Both the position numbers and the translations under genes were made by a program. A stretch of DNA of 64,000 nt from Francisella sp. LA112445 (GTDB lineage: Bacteria; Pseudomonadota; Gammaproteobacteria; Francisellales; Francisellaceae), in assembly GCF_012224145.1 (NCBI RefSeq), contig NZ_CP041030.1, positions 496,001 through 560,000 of the forward strand, in the 5' to 3' direction. The notes beneath the pieces were generated by a model. That model was not told where the DNA came from. It did no database searches and saw only the letters and a list, made by a program, of their open reading frames with translations. Positions 1 to 7,602 of the stretch are shown here, piece after piece (the first letter of the stretch is position 1; each line of letters begins with the position of its first letter).

Positions 1-457
1 TTACTATAACATTCCAATAGCTTGGGAAACCAACAAAGAAATTATTGTTAGTTTTAGCATTAGGTTGGCAGAATTGATATGATGACGAAATTGTTATCAT
101 TACTACTATAGGAATTAGCCATTCTTGACTTACAACACCTGAAACGTATATCCAAATACAAGGTACAATAGAATAAGTTGTAAAGTCTATAATATTATCT
201 AAAAGAGCTCCATCTAATGGGGCAAGTTTTTTGATATCGACCAACCTAGCTAAACTTCCATCAATAGAGTCAATAAAGATAGCTATAATAATGCTAAACA
301 TAGAAAGTTTAATATAGTGATGATGTAAGCTTACCTGATTAGTTACACTAGCTTTAGCTGCTTCAATTGAAAAAATAATAGCTAATATACCAAATACAGC
401 ACCTAAGGATGTGAAAAGGTGTACTAGCCAAGCATATATTTTTTGGAAAGTCTGCAT
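1..457 (-). CDS. pcs: Phosphatidylcholine synthase, N-terminal part (cut by window edge)
   Basis: Predicted inner-membrane CDP-alcohol phosphatidyltransferase that condenses CDP-diacylglycerol with choline to give phosphatidylcholine. I translated it by hand from the ATG at 457; about 152 codons are inside the window and the C-terminus lies to the left. The family signature is visible: D66-G67-x2-A70-R71, then after a spacer G-x3-D-x3-D within DGALLDNIID. The DGALLDN form is typical of the choline-using Pcs branch rather than of PgsA or PssA. Hydrophobic segments lie around residues 15-31 and 52-63. It follows ispA on the same strand after 46 bp and is probably co-transcribed with waaA-ispA. 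Substrate choice is inferred from sequence resemblance only. Confidence 0.8.
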   Translation of the reverse strand, partial: MQTFQKIYAWLVHLFTSLGAVFGILAIIFSIEAAKASVTNQVSLHHHYIKLSMFSIIIAIFIDSIDGSLARLVDIKKLAPLDGALLDNIIDFTTYSIVPCIWIYVSGVVSQEWLIPIVVMITISSSYQFCQPNAKTNNNFFVGFPSYWNVIV

Positions 458-503
458 TTTAATCGTTTTTATAAGTAAATTTACGGAATTGTAGCAAAAA
501 TAA

Positions 504-1385
504 TCAGTAGTTTCTATTAATAACTAGATTAATGAGGTTTTCAAGCATTGTAAGATTCAAGTTTTCTTTCTTTAAAGTATTTAATATATCATCAATTTGC
601 TCTTTTTTGCTCTTGAGGTAATTATTAGCTTCATCCAATCCCATTAAAGAAACATAGGTTGACTTGTTCGCAGCAATATCTTTAGCACTAGTTTTACCTA
701 GTTCATCAGATGTTTTTGTAACATCTAAAATATCATCTTTGATTTGAAAGCATAGACCTATTAACTCTGAAAGTTTTATTAAAGAAGCTTTAATATCGGA
801 ACAGTGATTATCTAAAGTTAAGTAAGGTAGTAGCATACTTGCTGTAAACATTTTGGCAGTTTTATTAATATGAACAACCTCTAGAGAATCTAGTTGTAAC
901 TGTTTATTTTCACCTTCAATATCAAGTTGCTGACCTGATACCATTCCAGCAGAACCACTACATCGACTAAGGATTTTATTAATATTTTTCAGTTGAGAAA
1001 CTCTATTTACTTCAATATCTTGGATTACTTCGAAAGCTAATGCTTGGAGTGCATCCCCAGCTAAAATTGCGGTAGCTTCATTAAACTTAATATGACATGT
1101 TGGTTTACCTCGACGTAGATCATCATTATCCATTGCAGGTAAGTCATCATGGATTAATGAATATGTATGAATTGCTTCTACAGCAAAGGCAATTTTATGG
1201 CAATTATTTATATCTACATTAAACATGTTACCTATAGCATATACAAACTGAGCTCTTACTCTTTTGCCACCACTAAAGAAACTATATTTCATGGCTTCTA
1301 ATAATGTGTCAGATGGGCAGTAAATATTATTAAAAGTATTTTCAGCAAAATTATTGAAATTTATTAAGATATTGTTGGTTTTCAT
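504..1385 (-). CDS. ispA: Farnesyl diphosphate synthase (short-chain polyprenyl synthase)
   Basis: Cytosolic prenyltransferase that condenses IPP with DMAPP/GPP to farnesyl diphosphate, the precursor of undecaprenyl phosphate and quinone side chains. At 293 residues it has the usual length. The first Asp-rich motif is D80-D81-LPAM-D86, the four-residue-spaced form of bacterial short-chain synthases. The second is D217-D218-IL-D221. The conserved K175-T176 pair and the GQQLD segment near residue 151 are present. Its start overlaps the end of the upstream waaA by 4 bp (ATGA-type), which indicates translational coupling. Geranylgeranyl specificity cannot be excluded from sequence alone. Confidence 0.93.
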   Translation of the reverse strand: MKTNNILINFNNFAENTFNNIYCPSDTLLEAMKYSFFSGGKRVRAQFVYAIGNMFNVDINNCHKIAFAVEAIHTYSLIHDDLPAMDNDDLRRGKPTCHIKFNEATAILAGDALQALAFEVIQDIEVNRVSQLKNINKILSRCSGSAGMVSGQQLDIEGENKQLQLDSLEVVHINKTAKMFTASMLLPYLTLDNHCSDIKASLIKLSELIGLCFQIKDDILDVTKTSDELGKTSAKDIAANKSTYVSLMGLDEANNYLKSKKEQIDDILNTLKKENLNLTMLENLINLVINRNY

Positions 1386-2677
1386 AAAAATTTTATAATA
1401 TTTTCATATTGTTTATCTAAAACATCACTATGCTCTTTAAAGGTCTTTAGTGATCCTGTAGACATTTTATCTTGAAGAGCTTTGTTGCTTAAAATCTCTA
1501 ATATATTATTGGATAAATCTTTGTGATCTTTTACTTTTATTAGGGCGTGGTTTTCATTCAGTTCTTTAGATATTTTACTAAAGTTAAATAGGCTTGGACC
1601 ACTAATTATAGGTTTTGCTAATGCGGCTGGTTCAAGTAGGTTATGACCACCGTTATCTATTAGACTGCCACCAACAAAAGCTATATCAGATATATAGTAT
1701 AAATCTAAAAGCTCGCCCATTGTATCACCAAGATATACTTGGGTATCTCTAAGTACTTCATCTTTAGAAAGGCTTCTTTTTTGATATGAAAAAGACTCAT
1801 CGCTAATAAGTTTTTCTATTCTTAAAAATCTTTCTTTATGTCTTGGGACAATAATTAGTAAACATTCAGGATAAGTTTTTAAGATGTCTCTATGCGCTTT
1901 AAGTAATTCTTCTTCTTCACCTTGATGAGTGCTTCCTGCAATCCAAATAGGTCTATCTTTCAAGCTTTCTTTTAGTTTAGACATTTTTTCTTGTAAATTT
2001 TCAGGTGTGATAAGGTTATACTTTAGATTTCCAGTTAGCGATATTCTATCCTTTGCTATTCCTAAAGAGTGATATCTCTTCGCATCTTTCTCTGTTTGAG
2101 CATTAACGTGGGAAATTTTACTAAATAAAAACTCTTTGGCAAAAGGTAGTTTTGTATAATTACGCATAGATCTCTTAGAAAGTCTTGCATTAGTTATTAC
2201 TACAGGGATATTTTCATTAAAACACTTATTTAGTATGTTAGGCCAAATTTCAGTTTCAATAACGATAAATATTTTGGGATTTAATTTTGTAAAAAAACTA
2301 TTTATAAATGGTAATGTGTCATATGGGATATAAAGATGGTAAACATTGTCATAATTTTCATATAAACGTTTAACAACATCGCTTCCTGTTGGCGTTGTTG
2401 TCGTTATCACAAAATTATCATTTGGATAATTTTCAATTAATTTTTTAACTAAAGGCTCAGCAGATACTGTTTCACCAACTGATACAGAGTGAAGCCATAT
2501 AGAATCTTTAAGGCGAATTGTAGTTTGTCCAAATCTTTCGGACCATCTTTTTCTGTAATTAGGATTTTTAAAACTACGACGAAACTTTTTTAAGTATATA
2601 AATGGTATAAAGATAGTAAACAGGCTTGAATATACATGAGATAAAATTAAAATAATAAAAGTTTTTAAATGTTTCAC
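1382..2677 (-). CDS. waaA: 3-deoxy-D-manno-octulosonic acid (Kdo) transferase
   Basis: Adds Kdo from CMP-Kdo to the lipid A precursor at the cytoplasmic face of the inner membrane (GT30 family). It has 431 residues, close to the E. coli enzyme. An N-terminal membrane anchor covers about residues 5-29. It is followed by an N-domain with the catalytic-Glu motif SVSVGE (E69). The C-terminal GT-B half carries AGSTHQGEEE (about 247-256) and the donor-binding GGHNLLEPAA (about 343-352). Number of Kdo units added is not predictable here. It precedes ispA with a 4-bp overlap and lies 98 bp downstream of rdgB. Confidence 0.93.
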   Translation of the reverse strand: MKHLKTFIILILSHVYSSLFTIFIPFIYLKKFRRSFKNPNYRKRWSERFGQTTIRLKDSIWLHSVSVGETVSAEPLVKKLIENYPNDNFVITTTTPTGSDVVKRLYENYDNVYHLYIPYDTLPFINSFFTKLNPKIFIVIETEIWPNILNKCFNENIPVVITNARLSKRSMRNYTKLPFAKEFLFSKISHVNAQTEKDAKRYHSLGIAKDRISLTGNLKYNLITPENLQEKMSKLKESLKDRPIWIAGSTHQGEEEELLKAHRDILKTYPECLLIIVPRHKERFLRIEKLISDESFSYQKRSLSKDEVLRDTQVYLGDTMGELLDLYYISDIAFVGGSLIDNGGHNLLEPAALAKPIISGPSLFNFSKISKELNENHALIKVKDHKDLSNNILEILSNKALQDKMSTGSLKTFKEHSDVLDKQYENIIKFL

Positions 2678-2775
2678 ATTCTAACCTAAAAAATAGCTTT
2701 ATTATCGATAGCACCTATATAGAAAATATTCTAACATATAATCTAAGATTTAGATAACCTGATATGTGATTAAAT

Positions 2776-3357
2776 TTAACTTAAAGCTTTGATAAGTTCT
2801 TTTAGAGCGACAGCTCTGTGACTTATTTTATTTTTGTGCTTGGGTGAGATTTCAGCTAATGTCTTCTTAAATTCAGGTAAAGTAAAGATAGGATCATAAC
2901 CAAATCCATAATCACCTTTTGGGGGGCTTGATATCTCTCCATTTAGAAATCCTAGAGCAGTAACAGGAGTTGGATCTAGAGGGTGTTTTACATAAGCTAA
3001 GGCACATACAAACCTAGCCTCTTTACATGTGGCTCCTTTGATTTTTGCTAACAGCTTATCAATATTTGCTTTATCGTTGCCATGTTCTCCTGAGTATCTA
3101 GCGGAATATATACCAGGCTCGCCATTTAATGAAAAAACTTCTAAGCCTGAATCATCAGCTATCGCGGGTAAGCTTGTATGCTCAGAACAGTTGCGAGCTT
3201 TTAAAATAGCATTTTCAATAAAGCTAAGTCCAGTTTCATCAGCATCTGGAACATTAAATTCTGTTTGAGGGATTATCTTTATGTTTATTTCGGCAAATAT
3301 TTTTGTAAATTCTTGTATTTTGCCTTTATTGCTTGATGCAAGAACTATTTCTTTCAT
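2776..3357 (-). CDS. rdgB: Non-canonical purine NTP pyrophosphatase (RdgB/HAM1)
   Basis: Hydrolyses dITP, dXTP and ITP to monophosphates and so keeps deaminated purines out of DNA. It has 193 residues, the normal length. The N-terminal substrate loop reads [11 protein letters not shown] (residues 7-17). The catalytic motif is ADDSGLEV (67-74), with D68/D69 as metal and general-base residues. Further conserved elements are [10 protein letters not shown] and [10 protein letters not shown] (as [11 protein letters not shown]), then [10 protein letters not shown] at the C-terminus. It is divergent from proC, with 105 bp between the two starts. Confidence 0.94.
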   Translation of the reverse strand: MKEIVLASSNKGKIQEFTKIFAEINIKIIPQTEFNVPDADETGLSFIENAILKARNCSEHTSLPAIADDSGLEVFSLNGEPGIYSARYSGEHGNDKANIDKLLAKIKGATCKEARFVCALAYVKHPLDPTPVTALGFLNGEISSPPKGDYGFGYDPIFTLPEFKKTLAEISPKHKNKISHRAVALKELIKALS

Positions 3358-3462
3358 ATCTTATAAGCTTTTAGGTTTTTCTATTTGCATATATATTAGC
3401 AATATTTGTTGTAAATGTTATCCTTTAAGTGATTTAAAGGAATTAAAAGAGAAGAGGTTATT

Positions 3463-4281
3463 ATGAAAATATGTTTTATTGGTGGTGGTAATATGGCATC
3501 AGCAATGATTGCTGGAATGGTAGCACACGGTTATAGTACTAATGATATTATTGTTTTTGATAGAAATGATAAGAAACGTGAAAATTTAAATAAAAAATAC
3601 TCTATTGATACATCAGATTCTTTGATCGAAACAGTTAAACAAGCAGATATATTGATATTAGCGATTAAACCACAAGGAATGGTTGATCTTATTAAAGAGA
3701 TTAGAGATTTAGTAACTACTAGGCAAATAATAGTTACAGTTGCTGCAGGAATAGAAACAGAAGCATATGAGAAACTATTTGGTAAGGAAATAGCATTTGT
3801 TAGGAGCATTCCAAATACGCCAAGTAGTCTAGGTTATGGAGCTACTGGACTATATTTTAATAATAATGTGACTGCTAGAGATAAAGATTTGATTATTGAT
3901 ATTATGAAAACTATGGGTGTGGTGACAGTTGTTGAAGATGAAAGTGAAATTGACATTATAGCTGCAGTAGCTAGTTCAGGCCCTGCTTATTATTTTCAGT
4001 TTATGGAGCATATGATCAACTCAGCTGTAAAAAAAGGTTTAGAAAAATCTCAAGCTGAGAAGTTAGTTGCTCAAACATGTTTAGGAGCAGCTCAAATGGC
4101 TTTAAATAGTAGTGAAGATATAGCCACGCTAAGAAAGAATGTTACATCAAAAAATGGTATAACATTTGAAGCTTTAAAAACGTTTGAGAAATTTGATCTA
4201 GGCGGTATCGTAGATAAGGCAATTAAAGCAAACATAGATAGAGCAAAAGAACTAACTAAAGAGTTTAGTGATAGTTTATAG
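3463..4281 (+). CDS. proC: Pyrroline-5-carboxylate reductase
   Basis: Catalyses the last step of proline synthesis, the NAD(P)H reduction of 1-pyrroline-5-carboxylate. It has 272 residues. The N-terminal Rossmann motif is FIGGGNMASAM (residues 5-15). The C-terminal dimer and active-site helices include ASSGPAYYFQF and the substrate loop region TSKNGIT, which replaces the more usual TSPGGTT. A Shine-Dalgarno-like GAGAAGAGG precedes the ATG. It stands alone, 174 bp upstream of the pmrA-like gene. Ornithine cyclodeaminase at 29315 offers a second route to proline in this window. Confidence 0.93.
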   Translation: MKICFIGGGNMASAMIAGMVAHGYSTNDIIVFDRNDKKRENLNKKYSIDTSDSLIETVKQADILILAIKPQGMVDLIKEIRDLVTTRQIIVTVAAGIETEAYEKLFGKEIAFVRSIPNTPSSLGYGATGLYFNNNVTARDKDLIIDIMKTMGVVTVVEDESEIDIIAAVASSGPAYYFQFMEHMINSAVKKGLEKSQAEKLVAQTCLGAAQMALNSSEDIATLRKNVTSKNGITFEALKTFEKFDLGGIVDKAIKANIDRAKELTKEFSDSL

Positions 4282-4414
4282 TCGTTGATTTTGAATCTAG
4301 TTTGTATGATTTGTTAAAATCAAAATTAGTATCTATAACTACTTCAAACGTAAATAAACATTTGCTTTAGCTACCTTGTAGGGTATACTTATCATGACAT
4401 ATGTATTGTCTAAG

Positions 4415-4420
4415 TATAAT
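4415..4420 (+). promoter_or_regulatory. Probable -10 box ahead of the pmrA-lepB-rnc-truB-rnr run
   Basis: A consensus TATAAT lies 36 bp before the ATG of the response regulator. A partial -35 (ATGACA, 4394-4399) sits only 15 bp upstream, so the -35 is uncertain. The -10 box overlaps the right arm of an inverted repeat: TATACTTA at 4384-4391 and TAAGTATA at 4411-4418, separated by 19 nt. That geometry could be a regulator-binding site, possibly autoregulatory. Confidence 0.45.
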
Positions 4421-4455
4421 TGATTTTTTAATAAAATATAAAGGTATATAGAACT

Positions 4456-5142
4456 ATGCGACTACTATTGGCAGAAGATGATCTGAATCTTGGAGAAGGA
4501 TTACTGGAAGCTTTACAAAAAGAAGGTTTTATTGTTAATTTGGTTTCTGATGGTGAGGCAGCACAAACTTTTATAGAGTCTGGTCTTTATGATCTAGTAG
4601 TATTAGATATTGGCTTACCAATTAAAACAGGTTTAGAAGTTCTTCGAAATATTAGAAATAGAGGTGTAAAAGTGCCTATTCTTCTTTTGACTGCTAGAGA
4701 TGGTCTAGAAGATAGGATCAAAGGTTTAGATTTAGGAGCTGATGATTATCTAACAAAACCATTTGAACTTAAAGAGTTAATAGCTAGAATTAAAGCTGTT
4801 TCTCGTAGAATTGATAAAAGAACTGGTAAAAAAGTTACTGAAGAAATTAGGTTTGGTGATTATAGCTTTAACCCTAGTTCAGAAACAGTTACAAAGGATG
4901 GAGTTATCATATCAGTATCTAAAAAAGAGTTAGCTCTTTTAACTATTTTAGTACAAAATGCTGGTCGAGTTGTACCAAAGACACAACTTTTAGAAGAAGT
5001 TTATGCAACAGATAAAGAGATGGATACAAATACTTTAGAAGTGCATATGCATAACCTAAGAAAGAAACTTAATATTCCTGGTTTCATTCAGACAATTAGA
5101 GGAGTTGGCTACTTTGTACAAAAGGATAAAGTAGTTAAGTAA
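4456..5142 (+). CDS. pmrA: OmpR/PhoB-type response regulator, PmrA/QseB-like (orphan)
   Basis: DNA-binding response regulator of 228 residues. The receiver domain (1-120) has the acidic pair D8/D9, phospho-acceptor D51 in VVLDIGLP, T79 and K101 (LTKPFE). The winged-helix output domain covers about 130-223 and ends in IRGVGYFV. No histidine kinase gene is adjacent. In Francisella the orphan regulator in this position, ahead of lepB, is known as PmrA (also called QseB), which works with MglA/SspA on pathogenicity-island promoters. I assign the symbol from that resemblance and the lepB-rnc context. It starts a compact run in which lepB begins 4 bp after its stop. Confidence 0.85.
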   Translation: MRLLLAEDDLNLGEGLLEALQKEGFIVNLVSDGEAAQTFIESGLYDLVVLDIGLPIKTGLEVLRNIRNRGVKVPILLLTARDGLEDRIKGLDLGADDYLTKPFELKELIARIKAVSRRIDKRTGKKVTEEIRFGDYSFNPSSETVTKDGVIISVSKKELALLTILVQNAGRVVPKTQLLEEVYATDKEMDTNTLEVHMHNLRKKLNIPGFIQTIRGVGYFVQKDKVVK

Positions 5143-5146
5143 TTTT

Positions 5147-6010
5147 ATGCAATTATTTGATTATTTTATAAGTCTCGGCTTTACATTTTGGCTATTGTTT
5201 TTAACTATAGTGAGTGGTTTAATCTACGCTATAGATTATTTCTTTTTCCAAAAACCTAGGTTAGCCCCTTATAAAGAACATTTAACAGGACTTAGCAAAA
5301 AGCAAAAAAGACAATTTTATAAAGACAATGATCTAAAGGCTCCTTTTATAGCGGATCAAGCTAGATCATTATTTAGTGTTTTTATTATAGTATTTTTTGT
5401 TAGAACTTTTTTCATAGGAAACTTCCTTATTCCAACAGCATCAATGACACCAACTTTACCAGTGGGTGATTTTATTTTTGTGAATAAAACGGCATATGGT
5501 ATAAGAGCACCATTTTCAAATGATACTTTAATCAATATGGGCGAGCCTAAGCGTGGTGATATTGTTGTGTTTCATTTTCCTGTTAATCCTAATGTTGATT
5601 TTGTTAAAAGAGTTATTGGTCTTCCTGGTGATGTAATATCTTATAAAGATAAAATGTTAACAATAAATGGTCACAAGCTTAAATATACTGATTGTGATAA
5701 AGACGCTACTAATTATTACAACCAATCTATGTCAAATGGCGCTGGTGATACAGTTTGTACTGAAGACTTAGATGGGGTTAAGCACCAGGTCGATTGGATA
5801 GAATCTGTTAAAGGTAATGATTTTGAAAATTTAAAAGTTCCTGCAGGGCACTATTTTGTTATGGGTGATAACCGTGATAATAGTGAAGATAGTCGTTATT
5901 GGGGATTTGTTCCAGAACAAGATTTAGTTGGTAAGGCTAAGCTAGTATGGATGAGCTGGGATAAAATAGACAAAAAAGTTCGTTGGGATCAAATTGGAAA
6001 GGTCTTTTAG
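5147..6010 (+). CDS. lepB: Signal peptidase I
   Basis: Inner-membrane serine protease that removes signal peptides from exported proteins. It has 287 residues. Two membrane segments lie at about 12-34 and 74-91. The nucleophile S99 is in PTASMTPTL, and the general-base lysine K154 is in FVKRVIGLPGD. The C-terminal box GDNRDNSEDSRYWG is intact. It begins 4 bp after the response regulator stop with no obvious strong Shine-Dalgarno, so it probably depends on translational coupling. Several proteins in this window (21360, 23372, 25193, 26681) have signal peptides it could process. Confidence 0.95.
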   Translation: MQLFDYFISLGFTFWLLFLTIVSGLIYAIDYFFFQKPRLAPYKEHLTGLSKKQKRQFYKDNDLKAPFIADQARSLFSVFIIVFFVRTFFIGNFLIPTASMTPTLPVGDFIFVNKTAYGIRAPFSNDTLINMGEPKRGDIVVFHFPVNPNVDFVKRVIGLPGDVISYKDKMLTINGHKLKYTDCDKDATNYYNQSMSNGAGDTVCTEDLDGVKHQVDWIESVKGNDFENLKVPAGHYFVMGDNRDNSEDSRYWGFVPEQDLVGKAKLVWMSWDKIDKKVRWDQIGKVF

Positions 6011-6014
6011 ATAA

Positions 6015-6707
6015 ATGACTCCTGAATACTCTAGATTTTACAATATTCTTGGTTATAAGTTTAAAGATCAAACTCTTTTGGTAAGAGCGCTAACTCATCG
6101 TAGTAAAACAAAGAAAAACTATGAAAGATTAGAGTTCCTTGGAGATTCAATACTTGGTTTTGTAATAGCAGAAGAGCTATATCTTAAGTTTCCTGATCTT
6201 GCAGAAGGGAAATTGTCTCAAATAAGATCAAAGCTTGTCAAAGGAGCAACATTGGCTCAATTAGCCTTGCAATTTAAGATAGATGAGTTTGTCATCTTAG
6301 GTGCAAGTGAACAAGGTGGACAAAAAAGAGAAAAGATACTTGAAGATATTTTTGAAGCTATAATTGGAGCTATTTATCTAGACAGTGATTTTGCAACTGT
6401 TAAGAAAGTTGTTCTTTGTTGGTATAAGAATGTGGTAGCGAATATCAACGTAGATAGTGTCAAAATAAAAGATAACAAATCAAAGCTTCAAGAAATTCTT
6501 TTGCAAAATTCTTTAAGCTTGCCGGAATATAGTATTGAGACAATACAGGGTAAGGATCATGAGCAGGTTTTTACTGTTAAAGCGAGCTCAAGGGAGTTAA
6601 ATATTGATGTGGTCGCTCAGGGGACGTCACGTAGAAAGGCAGAGCAACAAGCTGCTGGTAAAATGATAGAAATATTAGCAAAGCAAGGCTTACATGAAAA
6701 AAAATAG
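6015..6707 (+). CDS. rnc: Ribonuclease III
   Basis: Double-strand-specific endoribonuclease for rRNA and mRNA processing. It has 230 residues. The catalytic domain carries the signature ERLEFLGDSILG (E40 and D44 in the metal site) and the second metal motif EDIFEAIIGA (D111, E114). A dsRNA-binding domain occupies about 156-225 and ends in the Ala/Lys-rich helix RRKAEQQAAGKMI. It starts 4 bp after lepB. Its 3' end overlaps truB by 14 bp in another frame. Confidence 0.95.
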   Translation: MTPEYSRFYNILGYKFKDQTLLVRALTHRSKTKKNYERLEFLGDSILGFVIAEELYLKFPDLAEGKLSQIRSKLVKGATLAQLALQFKIDEFVILGASEQGGQKREKILEDIFEAIIGAIYLDSDFATVKKVVLCWYKNVVANINVDSVKIKDNKSKLQEILLQNSLSLPEYSIETIQGKDHEQVFTVKASSRELNIDVVAQGTSRRKAEQQAAGKMIEILAKQGLHEKK

Positions 6708-7602
6708 ATTAAATCTAAATGGTGTAATAGTAGTCAATAAATCTAAAGATATTAGTTCAAATAAAGTTCTTCAACAGCTTAAACACTTATTTAATGCTCA
6801 AAAAGCTGGTCATACAGGTACGTTAGATCCTATGGCAACAGGAGTTTTACCAATATGTTTTGGTAGAGCTACTAAAATAGCTCAATATTTGCTTGATGCG
6901 GATAAGGAATATATTGCAACTATTAAATTAGGTATAGAAACTGATAGTGGTGATGCTGAGGGTAATGTGGTCGCTGAAAATCACAGTGTACCAACCTTAA
7001 CAGGATCTTTAATTGAGACAGTATTAGAAAAGTTTCGTGGAGGAATATCGCAAGTTCCACCAATGTACTCAGCTCTTAAATATAATGGACAACCATTGTA
7101 TAAGCTTGCCAGAGAGGGCAAAAAAGTTGAGATAAAACCACGTAGTATAAAAATATATGAATTAGAATTATTAGATTTCTCTGAAACAACTATAACAGTT
7201 CGAGTTAAATGCTCTAAAGGAACTTATATTAGAAGTTTAGCTATAGATATCGGCAAACAATTAGGTTGTGGTGGGCATTTGATAGCTTTACAAAGAACCA
7301 AAAGTGGTCCTTTTAATTTAGATCGGGCATTTACCCTTGAACAACTAAAAAGTTTAAACTTTGAAGAAAAAATTGCTAGTATAGCTAATATAGAGAGTGT
7401 GTTTGTTGATAAGCCGATATATTCTCTTGAAGAAAAAGAGAAGGAAGATTTATATAAAAGAGGGCTCTTAGCAGATAAACCAAACTTAGATAAAACGGTT
7501 AGGATATATGATGACGGAAAGTTTGTTGCTATAGCTGAATTTGAAAAAGGTAAATTAATAAGTAAAAAATTTTTTGATCAGGATATATTGATAAGTGAGT
7601 AA
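6694..7602 (+). CDS. truB: tRNA pseudouridine-55 synthase
   Basis: Converts U55 to pseudouridine in the T-loop of tRNAs. It has 302 residues. The catalytic Asp is D45 in the family motif GHTGTLDPMATGVLP. Downstream blocks such as VPPMYSALKYNG and KGTYIRSLAIDIG match the family. The ATG at 6694 lies inside the end of rnc, a 14-bp overlap. The gene overlaps rnr by 8 bp at its own 3' end. The rnc-truB-rnr chain therefore looks like one RNA-processing unit downstream of lepB. Confidence 0.95.
   Translation: MKKNRLNLNGVIVVNKSKDISSNKVLQQLKHLFNAQKAGHTGTLDPMATGVLPICFGRATKIAQYLLDADKEYIATIKLGIETDSGDAEGNVVAENHSVPTLTGSLIETVLEKFRGGISQVPPMYSALKYNGQPLYKLAREGKKVEIKPRSIKIYELELLDFSETTITVRVKCSKGTYIRSLAIDIGKQLGCGGHLIALQRTKSGPFNLDRAFTLEQLKSLNFEEKIASIANIESVFVDKPIYSLEEKEKEDLYKRGLLADKPNLDKTVRIYDDGKFVAIAEFEKGKLISKKFFDQDILISE

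Noticed and set aside
3029-3268. Plus-strand reading frame opposite rdgB (and similar frames opposite fadB, SDR, FAD and epimerase genes)
   Set aside because: These lie antisense to well-supported genes, have no ribosome-binding sites and no family resemblance; they are shadows of the real coding strand.
4285-4323. Inverted repeat TTGATTTT/AAAATCAA after proC as a terminator
   Set aside because: The loop is 23 nt, the stem is pure weak pairing and no T-run follows; chance is likely in AT-rich DNA.
4456-5142. Pairing of the PmrA-like regulator with the kinase at 19509
   Set aside because: The kinase has its own regulator encoded in an overlapping gene, and 14 kb separates it from the PmrA-like gene; cross-talk is possible but not shown by sequence.
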